From NCBI RefSeq assembly GCF_900327275.1, contig NZ_LS398548.1, positions 1,860,001-1,924,000 on the forward strand: a DNA stretch of 64,000 nucleotides, read 5' to 3'. The position numbers were made by a program, and so were the translations under genes. This document shows positions 38,684 to 48,671 of this stretch, piece by piece (the first letter of the stretch is position 1; the number at the start of each line of letters is the position of its first letter). Below the pieces are notes generated by a model, which was not told where the DNA came from, searched no databases, and saw nothing but the letters and a program-made list of their open reading frames with translations. This stretch comes from Orientia tsutsugamushi. Its GTDB lineage: Bacteria > Pseudomonadota > Alphaproteobacteria > Rickettsiales > Rickettsiaceae.

Positions 38684-41110
38684 CTACCGTCTAATTCTAA
38701 TTTTTGGAGCTATATCAGCTTTTACAATTTGTTCAGGCTCTGTTTTTACGTTCTGAGTATTAATTAACTTCATGATTTCAGGTATCATAAGCTCCTTAAC
38801 AGCTGTGGCTCCTTTATTTTTTAGCATTTCGTTAAAATCTTCACCTTCTGAAGGAACTACGATGCTAGTGATTGCTCCTTTGCTTTTTAATGCTTTTGCA
38901 GCCTCGTTTATAGTACTTGCATACTCTTTATTCTGTTTATAATTATTTGCAGCTATAAGAATCTTTTCTCCTTGAAATGGTTGATAGTACTTCAAATTAT
39001 TTACATTTGAGCTATATACCATTCTGCTATCAATGCCAGCCTTCTGAAAACTTGATATCGTTTTTCCTTCTGCTGACAGAATGGTTACATCATAATCATA
39101 TTGTCTTTGTTCTTTGATTTGCATAAACAATGGAGTAGAAATATCTTTGGTGGTGCATTGCTTTATGCTATTCTCTTGCTGGACTTTTTCTACTTTAGCT
39201 TCTTGCTCTGGTTTAGCGGTAAAATGATAATATTCTTTATTCACATGAGATCTATCATTGATATCATTGATTATAGACTTAAACCAGTTTTCAACTTTAC
39301 TAAAAACTTTACTAAAAACAGTTGTCTTTGTCCGTTCTTTCTCCAATATTGAACGCCTATATTCTGTGCCTTGTAGCGTACCATTTGCTTTTAACAAAGA
39401 TCTAATACTTGAATTAAGAATGTCGACATCTTTATTACGTACTGTAATTACCAATTTTTCATGTAGCTTAAACTTGCTTAGACTCCAATCATAAATCAAC
39501 TTACTAATTGAATCCTGTAATGTATTATCAAACTTAACACATTTATTTTGCCTCAGTAAGGTTATACCGCTTAAAATATTACTCTCAGCAAACTTTGTTG
39601 CTGCTTCTCTGCTCCAGTTTTCACTTTGTCTGCGAATATCTATTAAAACATGTGAACCGAAATTATTACTCAGCATCTCAAACATTCCGCCTCTTTCTAT
39701 TGAAGCTAGCTGTTTTTCATCTCCAGCAAGTATCAGTTGACAATAATTGTTTCTAACTACTCTAAACAGCTCTGCATAAGCTTTAGTACCTACCATTCCA
39801 GCTTCATCTACTACTATTAAGCTGTCTTGCATAAAAATTTTTTTTCGATTATATAAAAATCCTTTTACTGTATAGACCTCTGTATAACCTTTGCTCCTCA
39901 GCTCTGATACTGCCTTATGAGTAGGAGCAAGACCAATAACTTTTTGTCCACGATTTGTTGCGAGCTTATGCGCTTTTGCTAAAACATAAGATTTTCCTGT
40001 ACCAGCTCTTCCTCTCAAGACTCTAACTCCACTAGTGCTAAGCAAAATATGCCTTAGCGCTTGTTTCTGTTCCTCACTAACATTTGCTAGACCTTCGATA
40101 TCACTTTTAAGATTGTAAATGTTGTTGTAATAAACCTGATCATTGATTTTATTAGCTATTCTGATTATTCTCGTCTCCTCATTTCGAACCTCAATTGTCG
40201 TAAAATATTTGCTACTTTCACCATCATCATGATATAACTCTAGTATTCTATTTGAACTAAGCACTTTCTGAACTAACTGTTCTCTTGCTGTTGGATCTGG
40301 TATATCTTTTACTGCTTTTTCAACATCCTGCTTAGTAAAAATAGATTTGTAATGTGTTATAGAATCCGTTATTACGTCAGCATCATTAATAATCTTCAAA
40401 TGAGCCTCTTTACGTAACTCATTTTCATTTAATACTTCATTAATTAAATTCCTAATTCTACGAGGTCCAATATGCTTTCCAGGCACTTCGCTTGTCTCGT
40501 CAACTCTATATGGTAAGCCTAATTCAGCGAAATATACATTAGTTTCTTCTTTTGCTATTTCATGAATCATCTTGTGATCTTTAATAATACGCCACTGACC
40601 TTTTACTGTTATAAATTTAGCCTCTAAGTCAACAGCTTTATCACCCAATTCTTCACCATTCTCTTTAAATCTTCTTGTAGTAACCAATATATGCGCATGC
40701 CAGTTTTTATCTCCTATTTGAGGCTTATGAATGTCTATCTGTACTCCAAGACCATTTTGCCCCCATTCCATTGCATCAACTATTTGATGAGTTAGTTCTA
40801 TTCTATGCTCTAAATTTAGCTCCTTCTCGTCTGGCAATGCTATTACTATATCCTTCAACAACTGGCTGTTGTCTTTTTTTGCTGTTCGTTCTACCTCATT
40901 CATTAATGTTTGAATATTCTTGAATTCTTGTTTTACATAATCCGGTATCAGCACTGTATGATATACGTTATCTTTCTTACGAGAGAAGTTATACTTTATA
41001 CCTGTCTTCTCGTTTTCAACAATAGTTCTTGCATTATACGCTGCCTTACGACAACTATCACCTCCTTTACTTCTACTTAAAAATTCAATCCTTGTAAACT
41101 GTATAGCCAT
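38684..41110 (-). CDS. traA: TraA(Ti)-type relaxase-helicase with C-terminal Toprim-like module
   Basis: 808 residues. The MobA/MobL (MOBQ) relaxase domain fills ~1-210: MAIQFTRIEFLSRSKGGDSC and the metal-binding WHAHILVTTRRF (H-x-H). Around 345-500 is an AAA/RecD helicase half: LRGRAGTGKSYVLAKAHKLA (Walker A), DSLIVVDEAGMVG (Walker B) and LILAGDEKQLASIERGGMF. The second helicase half is mostly deleted after ~600. The tail (~660-790) is Toprim-like but degenerate: TILSAEGKTISSF, and ILIAANNYKQN in place of AADND. It should nick oriT and unwind the strand; with half the helicase missing, only the nicking step looks possible. Divergent from traD(Ti). Confidence 0.85.
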   Translation of the reverse strand: MAIQFTRIEFLSRSKGGDSCRKAAYNARTIVENEKTGIKYNFSRKKDNVYHTVLIPDYVKQEFKNIQTLMNEVERTAKKDNSQLLKDIVIALPDEKELNLEHRIELTHQIVDAMEWGQNGLGVQIDIHKPQIGDKNWHAHILVTTRRFKENGEELGDKAVDLEAKFITVKGQWRIIKDHKMIHEIAKEETNVYFAELGLPYRVDETSEVPGKHIGPRRIRNLINEVLNENELRKEAHLKIINDADVITDSITHYKSIFTKQDVEKAVKDIPDPTAREQLVQKVLSSNRILELYHDDGESSKYFTTIEVRNEETRIIRIANKINDQVYYNNIYNLKSDIEGLANVSEEQKQALRHILLSTSGVRVLRGRAGTGKSYVLAKAHKLATNRGQKVIGLAPTHKAVSELRSKGYTEVYTVKGFLYNRKKIFMQDSLIVVDEAGMVGTKAYAELFRVVRNNYCQLILAGDEKQLASIERGGMFEMLSNNFGSHVLIDIRRQSENWSREAATKFAESNILSGITLLRQNKCVKFDNTLQDSISKLIYDWSLSKFKLHEKLVITVRNKDVDILNSSIRSLLKANGTLQGTEYRRSILEKERTKTTVFSKVFSKVENWFKSIINDINDRSHVNKEYYHFTAKPEQEAKVEKVQQENSIKQCTTKDISTPLFMQIKEQRQYDYDVTILSAEGKTISSFQKAGIDSRMVYSSNVNNLKYYQPFQGEKILIAANNYKQNKEYASTINEAAKALKSKGAITSIVVPSEGEDFNEMLKNKGATAVKELMIPEIMKLINTQNVKTEPEQIVKADIAPKIRIRR

Positions 41111-41406
41111 CTCAATACCAATTCTTACCTGAGTTTTAAGTTAGCATGGTTTTTTTGATTTTGCTAGCACAAACTTCTTTTTTTTTAACATTCAATCTGT
41201 TAATGAGTACTCATTTTTTAGCAGTAAACTTTCAAGTTTACATATTGCGTATAAGCTTATTCTTTAATGAAGCTTCTAACCTTGAATTCACGTTTTTTTG
41301 ACTATAATTATTTGATGTTGGTTTGGTAGGCGCGGTTTTTTTTCTTTACTGGAATTGTATTTTGATATATTCTTGCCTGATTTTTTTATCTTTCTGAATT
41401 ACTAAC
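41111..41406. promoter_or_regulatory. Divergent traA/traD(Ti) intergenic region, candidate oriT
   Basis: A 296-bp gap between divergent mobilisation genes, where oriT lies in Ti-type plasmids. It holds a 12-bp palindrome ATGAGTACTCAT (41203-41214), a 7-2-7 inverted repeat TAAACTT-TC-AAGTTTA (41225-41240) and a GC-rich TAGGCGCGG (41328-41336) that stands out from the AT-rich background. It must also contain both promoters. The oriT function is inferred from position and symmetry only. Confidence 0.45.
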
Positions 41407-41862
41407 ATGGCAAATCTTATGCAGCAAAAAATTACTCTTCAACAAAAAAAGGCTAGGCTAATCATGGATGAGGTTAACCTTAAAATTAAAGAACGTAAAA
41501 TGCGTACTCGACGTCTTATCGAAATGGGTGGATTAGTTGCTAAAGCTAAGCTTGATCACTTACCAACAAATACTTTATTTGGTGCAATTGTTTCACTAAA
41601 AGAAACTTTAACACAACATCCAAATGTTCAGGATCATTGGACTACAATAGGTAAAGATATTTTTGATAAAGAGCAGCAAAATAAAGCGGCTGTGATTTTA
41701 AAATTTGCCTCTGAACCAGACGAAAACACTAAGCGCCACATTCGCCTTCATGGCTTAAAATGAAACAGTTTTCGTCAAGAATGGTGCGGCCATGTTAAGG
41801 ACATTGAGGCCTTAAAGAATGGCCTTCTCAATGTTCAGTACAAACTAGAGCTTGTATCTTAG
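41407..41862 (+). CDS. TraD(Ti)-type conjugal transfer protein, with in-frame stop
   Basis: The first 118 codons read MANLMQQKITLQQKKARLIM, RKMRTRRLIEMGGLVAKAKL, then DHLPTNTLFGAIVSLKETL, matching the small TraD (PF06412) accessory proteins next to traA in Ti-type systems. At 41761-41763 a TGA ends the frame after HIRLHGLK. The same frame continues for 32 more codons (NSFRQEWCGHVKDIEALKNG and so on) to a TAG, and that tail looks like native protein, so the TGA probably replaced TGG (Trp). The 118-residue product keeps the conserved core and may work. Confidence 0.75.
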
Positions 41863-42280
41863 ATTTTAAAAATATTTAATGATAGGAAGTTATCAGGAAA
41901 GCGTAATTTGAGAATCTGTACGTTATGTTTGATTACAATGGAAATGTGTATAAAAAACACAGTGCCTTTGCTTAACTATACCTTTTATAGGAAATAGCTC
42001 TAGTACCTACTACTTGTTAATATACAACCAAAAACGAAATAATAGAGTAGTTGACAATATTTTATAAATAGTGTTACGGTTAACTAATAGCAATCAAATT
42101 AGGTGATTATTAATGAGTATTGTTAGTTATATAGTAACAAATCTAAAGCAGAATCAATACTAATGAAGCATGCCAAGCCTTTCAATTAGTATTTAGTAGC
42201 AATTTTACTTCTTTTGACTGTAACGTTACTATAACTAAATAATACCATCAGTAATTTAGCACTCTAACTAAAGGTATGAT
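41863..42280. other. Gene-free stretch, 418 bp
   Basis: AT-rich gap between traD(Ti) and the SecA-like gene. TTGACA at 42051-42056 is a perfect -35 hexamer, but the sequence 17-18 bases on (TTACGG) is a weak -10. Otherwise nothing recognised. Confidence 0.4.
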
Positions 42281-44573
42281 ATGAATACTGATGATGGAAT
42301 GTTACCATTAAGTGATGATGAATTCAGTTCGCTGAAGAATATTAATCCTCAAGAGTTAGATAAAGATTTAAGTTTAGATGAGATAATACAAGAAATATTA
42401 AATAGTAATTCTGGTAAAATTCATGATTTAGCAACTAGAGGAATTTTAAAAGATAAGTTTAAAAGGGGAGAAGAAGCTTATAACCATGATTCAAAAGTGT
42501 GTCCTCAAGGAAAAAAGATTAACTCTTGGAGTGAGAATGATATAAAAAACTGGTCAAAAGAAATAAGAGAATCTAAGTTATTATCTCAAAACTTTTTGGA
42601 AGAAGCTATTGCGATAGTAAAAAGAGCAAACATACATCATTGCAATAATATACCAAGGATTACACAAATTTTATCAGTTTTAATATTTGAGTCATTACAA
42701 GATACAGGAACATTATTACAAATAGGTACTGGAGAAGGAAAATCTACAACTTGTGCAATGCTAGCAGCTATCAAGGCATTACAAGGAAATAAAGTTGATA
42801 TAGTTACTACTTCTTCAGTTTTAGCACAAAGAGATGCAAATGAAAAAGAAGGCTTTTTTAATATACTAGGTCTAAGTTGTGGTTCGAATGTTGAAGATCC
42901 ATTTGATGGACAAGAAAAGATATGCTACTCAAAAGACATAGTCTATGGTCCAATACATGAATTTCAGTTCGATTGGTTAAGGCATGAACATAAGAAATAT
43001 GGTACACGAGGTGATAGAGAATTTGGAGTAGTAATTGTAGACGAAGTGGATAGCATGCTAATTGACGAACTTGATCAAACAGCTAGATTGGCTCGATCTG
43101 TGCCTGGAATGGAGCATATAGCACCTATATTATGCGGAGTAGCAAGTGAATTATCTAATTTAAATAAAAAAATAATACAGCAAGGCGATAAAACAATATA
43201 TATAAATGGAGAGTTCGAATATAAAGATGGAGAACTAATTTTAGGAAAAGATAGTAGTGAATATTATATCAGTGATCACTATGCTTTTGTTATTGGAATT
43301 TTAAAGGATCTGATTCAAGAGATGGTTACTGGAGGTGAACTGCAAGTACCTAATTTCTTAAAAGATTTTATTCTATATCAGTCGGAAGTTATTGCATCTT
43401 CAGCATTTCAAGCACAGTTTTTCAAAGAGAATGAAGATTATATAATTGCTAAGAGAGATAATGATAATTTAGATATTATTCCAGTTGATTATGTAAGTAC
43501 AGGAATAATAAGATCAAATTGCCATTGGACTGATTATTTACATCAGTTTCTACAGATAAAACATGGGTTAAAACTAACATCAGAAAATTTAGTCACAAGT
43601 TTTATTTCTAATTTAGGATATTTCAAACATTATGGGCAAAAGTTATATGGTATGAACAGGTACCATTGGGTCTGATTCTGCTCAAGAACTAGTACGTTCT
43701 GTATATGGAGTAAATATTGGGTTTATGCCAACTTATAAACCAAAACAATTTGAAGAAATTGATGGAGATATACAAAACAATGAAACAACATGGCATGGTA
43801 GAATAACAAGTAGCATACTTGATGAAGTTGAAAAAGGAAGAGCTGTACTTATTATTTGTGCAACAATCAAAGATGCGATAGAGATTCGTGAACGCTTCAT
43901 TTCAGTTGTTGGCTATGATTCAGATAAAGTAAGATTATATTCTCGAAATGATAATTATGAGTATTTAGCAGTCAAAGATGAAGTGAATTCAGGAGATGTA
44001 ATAGTTGCTTTTTTGCCTGAAAATTTGAGAGTAGAAGAACAAGCATTTGGTAGAACTGCAAGACAGGGAGCAAAAGGTACAGCACAACTAATAATATCTG
44101 AACCGAATGTTGCTCATAAATTCGAGCTAAAATCATATTCATATAATAGCATAAATGAATTTAAAGTATTGAGAAACTGTAAGGAGTATATCAAAACACA
44201 AGAGACCAAATTATACGTGGTAGAAAAAATAAAATTACAAGATTTATTATTTGAGGAGTATTTAAAGATTGAGTGCAATGTGCGTAATGCAATACAAAAT
44301 CGGTGGCAAGTTTCGCAACTAGAAGACATTTGGGGAATAGAGTTAACCAAACTAGGAAATTTAGTATATAAGAATCATAAAGCACAAAAAGGATTACAAA
44401 ATATAGCACTCAAGTAGGTTATAAAAGACAATAGTAAGTTCATGCAAAACCCTGTCTACTTGGTTAGAGATGCAATAATAAGTAGGTATAAAGACAATGA
44501 ATATAGCAAATCATTCAAGTTGTTTGATGAAGTATGTAATGTAGAACCACAATATTCATTATCAGCAATCTAA
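42281..44573 (+). pseudogene. SecA-like DEAD ATPase, frameshifted and with stops
   Basis: The first frame (42281-43675) has LLQIGTGEGKSTTCAMLAAI (SecA-type Walker A), DIVTTSSVLAQRDANEKEGF, DIVYGPIHEFQFDWLR and VVIVDEVDSMLIDE (the SecA DEAD motif). Near 43650 it slips; the other frame continues GTIGSDSAQELVRSVYGVNI, AVLIICATIKDAIEIRERF and LRVEEQAFGRTARQGAKGTA (SecA motif VI). A TAG at 44415 then interrupts a further readable 51 codons. It lacks the SecA scaffold and zinc tail, so it is a SecA-domain relative of unknown job (about 760 residues when intact), not the housekeeping translocase. Now broken. Confidence 0.75.
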
Positions 44574-44941
44574 CATAAATTATACATAAAGTTAGCTGAT
44601 GAAGTCATTTTTTGTTGCAAAAATATATTGCAGTTGCGTATACAGAAAATAAGTTTTTAAAACCATTTGCAATAATTATTAATCATGATATATATTTAAT
44701 TAATAGTTATTAACTTTATCGCCATGTTTTTTCATGTTGCTAGATCTGCTTCTTAATAGAAAGATTTATCAAGAAAGGATTGCAAAAATACGTTTAACAG
44801 TAGACACAAGCATAAAAAGTTTGTAATCCTTGCTCTTCCTATAGTTTGATAAATTTCTTATATCAAAGTTAGACTGTTATTTGAAAATTTAAAGATAATT
44901 TTAAACTAAAAAATATTAAAATCACTTAACATATTATACAC
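44574..44941. other. Gene-free stretch with the decayed tail of the SecA-like gene
   Basis: The SecA-like frame stays readable past its second stop to about 44661 (KLYIKLADEVIF), then degenerates. The rest is AT-rich leader of the ankyrin gene at 44942. No other feature seen. Confidence 0.4.
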
Positions 44942-46237
44942 ATGAATGTTCAATTATACAATGCTATTAAAAATAATGATTTAGCAGAATTAGAAAATCT
45001 GATAGCTGATGGCTGTGATATAAATAATGAGGTATATAATACTGGATTAACTGCTTTACATCTTGCAGTTATTAACGATCACGTGCAAATTATACAGAAA
45101 CTTTTAGACATAGGCGCAGATATTACTAAAGAAGCTAATGATGGATTCAGTGCTTTACATTTGGCTATTATTAAAGGTAACTTAGATATTGTACAGAAGC
45201 TTTTAGATACAGGACAAGATATTACTGGATGTGCTGTTTTACATTTTACTATTAGTAAAGGAGGTAACATACAGATTATACAGAAGCTCATAGATGCAGT
45301 CGCGGATATTAATCAGAAAGATAATGATGGGTGGTCTGCTCTGCATATTGCTGTTAATGAAGGTAACATAGATGTTATAAAGAAGCTTCTAGATGCCGGT
45401 GCAGATATTAATCAAAAAAACGGTGAATGGTCTGCTTTACATATTGCTATACATGATAATAACCAAAACCTTATACACTATCTTCTAGATGCAGGGGCAG
45501 ATCCTACTAATTTGCCAGGTAACCCATCCAACGGCAGTCTATTAAGTTATGCTGTTCATGCTAATTATGACCTTAAAATTATAAAACTGCTTTTGGATAA
45601 AGGTTATTCAAATGCAGGAAATTTTGATTTAAATGAAGAAGATTTTTGTAAACATATATCTGATGCTCATCTATTAGAAGTATATAAAAAGATTAAACTA
45701 GTAAAATTTATACATTCCAAGGGTAAAATTTGTAAAGATAGTAAAGATAGTGATGATAACAGAACATTCTTTGATCTTATTACTAATACTGATATAAAAG
45801 ATCAGAATCTGCCATATACCTTTGATCAGGCAAGTGTTGATGAAATATGTACTGAGCTTAATAAGCATATTAATGTATCTATCGCTAGTCAGATGATGGA
45901 TATCATGAATAGGATGGCTGTCAGAAAAATCCTGATTGAAAATATAGAAATAGAACACAATAAATATCAAAATGATGAAAGTTCAGAAAAAAAGAAAATT
46001 CAGATATTTGAGATTAATTTTGACTGCATACAACACTTACTAAATAAGCTCAGCAATAAGGATATTTTCAACTTTAATAGATCAGTATGCAAGACATGTG
46101 TAGACGAAGTGCAAAATGAAGTGCAAGTTGATCTCAACAATCCTAATATACAAGTAGAATGTGAAAACTATACAAATGAAACACAGACAGAAGAATCTGA
46201 GAATAATACATATGTTCATACTATCGGAGAAATCTAG
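44942..46237 (+). CDS. Ankyrin-repeat protein, seven repeats
   Basis: 431 residues. About seven ankyrin units occupy 1-230, with typical GLTALHLAVINDHVQIIQKL, DGFSALHLAIIKGNLDIVQK and DGWSALHIAVNEGNIDVIKK blocks. The C-terminal half is helical. Residues ~365-395 (IQHLLNKLSNKDIFNFNRSV then CKTC) have a loose F-box look, weaker than in the protein at 28429. The tail is acidic. No signal peptide. It lies alone in RAGE cargo. A secreted host-interaction protein is the likely role (inferred from the Orientia Ank family). Confidence 0.85.
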   Translation: MNVQLYNAIKNNDLAELENLIADGCDINNEVYNTGLTALHLAVINDHVQIIQKLLDIGADITKEANDGFSALHLAIIKGNLDIVQKLLDTGQDITGCAVLHFTISKGGNIQIIQKLIDAVADINQKDNDGWSALHIAVNEGNIDVIKKLLDAGADINQKNGEWSALHIAIHDNNQNLIHYLLDAGADPTNLPGNPSNGSLLSYAVHANYDLKIIKLLLDKGYSNAGNFDLNEEDFCKHISDAHLLEVYKKIKLVKFIHSKGKICKDSKDSDDNRTFFDLITNTDIKDQNLPYTFDQASVDEICTELNKHINVSIASQMMDIMNRMAVRKILIENIEIEHNKYQNDESSEKKKIQIFEINFDCIQHLLNKLSNKDIFNFNRSVCKTCVDEVQNEVQVDLNNPNIQVECENYTNETQTEESENNTYVHTIGEI

Positions 46238-46483
46238 CATACATGATGGTATTATTTAGTGTATAAGATGTAAGCGCTCATAGCGCTTCTTCTGACAAAT
46301 ATGTGGCACAATTCGGTTTTTATATATCATCCCAGTTTTAATCACAAGCCTCATCAAATGTAACATACAGATTTATGCCTTATTACACTTTTCTGGTAAT
46401 TTCTTATCGTTGTTTTCCTAGAGCTTATTCAAGGGTTATAAATCGAATTTTGTCATCATTAGCTATCTTTCAAAACTAGAATT
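46238..46483. other. Gene-free stretch, 246 bp
   Basis: Sequence between an ankyrin gene and a toxin-like remnant. No frame or RNA recognised. Confidence 0.35.
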
Positions 46484-46485
46484 AA

Positions 46486-46761
46486 ATACTATTTGCAAAA
46501 AGTGTAAAGCAATTAAATCCAACTCTTACTCAAAAAGAGGTTGATATTATCGCATGGCGGAAAGTACAACCAAGTCAACATCAAACTCATTCAGGAAGGC
46601 ATGATAATAGTTATGTTGTTCCAATTGAAAGAAAACTTGATAGATTGTGGAAGAATGTAGAGTTAGGAAAACTGAATAAAGAAGAATGTACAAAAGCAAT
46701 ATATGACTTTATGGATAAATTAAGAGACGATATAAAGAATGGAAGTATTAAACTTAACTAA
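46486..46761 (+). pseudogene. C-terminal tail of a polymorphic-toxin-type protein (AHH/HNH-like)
   Basis: A 91-codon open frame without ATG, stop TAA at 46759. It reads LFAKSVKQLNPTLTQKEVDI, then QPSQHQTHSGRHDNSYVVPI, then RKLDRLWKNVELGKLNKEEC. An H-x-x-HSGRH block followed by a helical tail is what the C-terminal end of AHH-type or other HNH-superfamily nuclease toxins looks like. It stops 26 bp before a gene for an Imm11-like protein, the normal toxin-immunity order. The N-terminal part of the toxin domain and all delivery domains are absent. The family call is tentative. Confidence 0.5.
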
Positions 46762-46787
46762 GAAAAATAATATAAGAATATAAAATA

Positions 46788-47411
46788 ATGAAAAAAACCA
46801 AAAAATTACCAAATAAGTTTTATGGAACTAAGCCTTTAATAGCTATGGACAGATCTCTTTATCTTTATGATCATCCTTTTAGAATAGGTAAGTATAGTCT
46901 ATACCAAGGAATGCCAGGTGAAAGAATGGAAGAAAAAGAATATAATTTTATTTATGGAACAAATGCTTTGCAAGACAGTTTAATAAAATATGACTTTCTA
47001 AGTCAGATTGATGGAGGGGCAAGGTTTTTAGTACATAAAAGAGTATTGGATAAGTTACAGGAAATGTGTCCAGATGATTTTCAAGCATTTCCAGCTACAA
47101 TAAAAAATATAAAGAAAAAGAATCATGATTTTGAAAATCATGACTATTACGTATTACATATAATACCATTGGTAGATGCAATTGATAAAGATAAAACTAT
47201 GATAAAAGTTATACATGAAGAACGGTGGGAGATAAAAAATTTAATCTTTAAAGAAAAGTGTATGGGAAAACATTTATTAGCCAGAGTTAAGTATAAAGTA
47301 GGAATATATATATTTGCACCAGAATTAGCAAGAGAATTTGCTTGCAGTAGAGGTATAGAGTTTTACTCAGATATAGAACATCATAGTTGGAGACTTCATT
47401 TCTTCATATAA
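46788..47411 (+). CDS. Imm11/DUF1629-like immunity protein
   Basis: 207 residues, no signal peptide. Blocks FQAFPATIKNI, YYVLHIIPLVDAIDKDK, EERWEIKNLIFKE, IYIFAPELAREFACSRGIEF follow the pattern of the Imm11 (DUF1629, PF07791) immunity family, which ends with a domain reading 'F...L...G..F'. These proteins usually neutralise toxins of contact-dependent or type VI systems. The directly preceding toxin tail supports the call. With no intact toxin nearby it may be an orphan immunity gene. Family match from memory. Confidence 0.55.
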   Translation: MKKTKKLPNKFYGTKPLIAMDRSLYLYDHPFRIGKYSLYQGMPGERMEEKEYNFIYGTNALQDSLIKYDFLSQIDGGARFLVHKRVLDKLQEMCPDDFQAFPATIKNIKKKNHDFENHDYYVLHIIPLVDAIDKDKTMIKVIHEERWEIKNLIFKEKCMGKHLLARVKYKVGIYIFAPELAREFACSRGIEFYSDIEHHSWRLHFFI

Positions 47412-47562
47412 TATTAAAAACTAGATATCAAGAATAATTCAGAAAAGTTGTTTTGGAGGTTCAATTTTTAATTCTTTAGCTAGAATAGATCATTAGCACT
47501 TGATAACATAGCTAATATATTTTATAGACAGTATACAATCTAATTTTCTTAAGGGGGTGGTT

Positions 47563-48090
47563 ATGTATAATGATAATTCTGGCCAAGCTACATCTGGCAT
47601 GGTTAATCAAACTAAAATAATTAAGCCAACTATAGATTTTCTCTTAAAAGAGAATAATAAGACCGTAATCTTAGTTGGATATGATGAAAATATATATTCT
47701 GATATTATTAATGGATGTGATAATTATTCAAATATAAAAGCCCATACAGTTAAGAGAGATAACTTATATATTTCAATATTTTACCATCCTTACGACATAC
47801 AAGAAACACCAAGCAATAGAGTATATGCATTACTGAACTGTAGGAAAGGCTTTATACTTGGTAATAAAGGGGCAACTATTGTATTTAATGCTTTGAATTA
47901 TGATATTCAAAAAGAATTAGAAGAACTTAAGCATGATGAAAGATTTACTGATAATAACATTAGTATTTTAGATACAGATGGCTTTATAGAGTTTATAAAT
48001 CATAAACCAAACGATGAAGATTTAGATATATCATGTGCTGGAATGGTTTTTGAAGCAGTAAACTCTATCTCAGCTTGTGTGATTTTGTAG
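47563..48090 (+). CDS. Hypothetical protein of unknown family
   Basis: 175 residues from the ATG at 47563, preceded by AAGGGGG at a good spacing; a GTG two codons earlier overlaps that site and is less likely. The sequence (MYNDNSGQATSGMVNQTKII, VILVGYDENIYSDIINGCDN, GFILGNKGATIVFNALNYDI) looks like a soluble alpha/beta protein. No signal peptide or membrane span, and no family I recognise. Its end is 5 bp from the 3' end of the convergent HD hydrolase. It lies among RAGE cargo. Confidence 0.6.
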   Translation: MYNDNSGQATSGMVNQTKIIKPTIDFLLKENNKTVILVGYDENIYSDIINGCDNYSNIKAHTVKRDNLYISIFYHPYDIQETPSNRVYALLNCRKGFILGNKGATIVFNALNYDIQKELEELKHDERFTDNNISILDTDGFIEFINHKPNDEDLDISCAGMVFEAVNSISACVIL

Positions 48091-48095
48091 AAAAG

Positions 48096-48671
48096 CTAGG
48101 TAGCATACAGCTTACAGTATTTATTTAGCTCTATAGCAATTTCTTGTAATTTAAGATATTCAGCAAGAGGTATAAATTCTTGCTGAGTTTCTAGTATGAT
48201 TTCTTGTCTTTTTTCATAAGGTTTTATTGATACAGTCTGAATATTATGGAATCGGTCGAAAAGCTTAATTAATAATAGTTCTGTTTTATTTCGGTTATAT
48301 AATGTTTGAATCATCTCTCTAGAACTAATTTTTTTATTATCCTTAATCCTGGTGAGATCTGAAACCTGTTCCGCAATTTTTCTACCGAATACCTTAACAA
48401 TCTTTTCTTTGGTTAGTGTTGTGTCTTCGATAGTATCATGTAGTATTGCTGTAATAATCGTATCTGTTTCAAAGCTGTAGTATGCAACCATATAAGCTAC
48501 TTCTAATGGATGTGTGTAGTATAGTTCTCCTGTATCTCTCTTTTGCTGACCATGATATTTTTTAGCATAAAATATTGCTTTTTCAACTTTATCAAGATCA
48601 ATTTTAGTGTCAAATCTTACGTTGGTTTCAAACAGCTTATTTAGTAAGCTTTCGCTATAAAAGTCTATCAT
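48096..48671 (-). CDS. SpoT-like HD-domain (p)ppGpp hydrolase, single domain
   Basis: 191 residues. HD hydrolase motifs in order: KAIFYAKKYHGQQKRDTGEL, YYTHPLEVA, ILHDTIEDTTLTKE (the HD dyad) and LLIKLFDRFHNIQTV. No synthetase or TGS/ACT domain, so it resembles small alarmone hydrolases or the split SpoT fragments common in Rickettsiales RAGEs. Likely role: removing the ppGpp 3'-pyrophosphate (known for the family). The first 13 residues, MIDFYSESLLNKL, and the promoter are shared with the ankyrin gene at 52890. Upstream TATAAT at 48699-48704 (minus strand). Confidence 0.85.
   Translation of the reverse strand: MIDFYSESLLNKLFETNVRFDTKIDLDKVEKAIFYAKKYHGQQKRDTGELYYTHPLEVAYMVAYYSFETDTIITAILHDTIEDTTLTKEKIVKVFGRKIAEQVSDLTRIKDNKKISSREMIQTLYNRNKTELLLIKLFDRFHNIQTVSIKPYEKRQEIILETQQEFIPLAEYLKLQEIAIELNKYCKLYAT

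Noticed and set aside
41764-41862. Stop-codon recoding (TGA as Trp) to explain the readable tail after traD(Ti)
   Set aside because: Neighbouring genes are interrupted by TAG, TAA and frameshifts too, and core genes use TGG normally. Pseudogenisation is simpler.
44418-44573. Independent small gene after the SecA-like frame
   Set aside because: It is in the same frame as the preceding codons, separated only by TAG, with no start or ribosome binding site; it is the tail of the broken gene.
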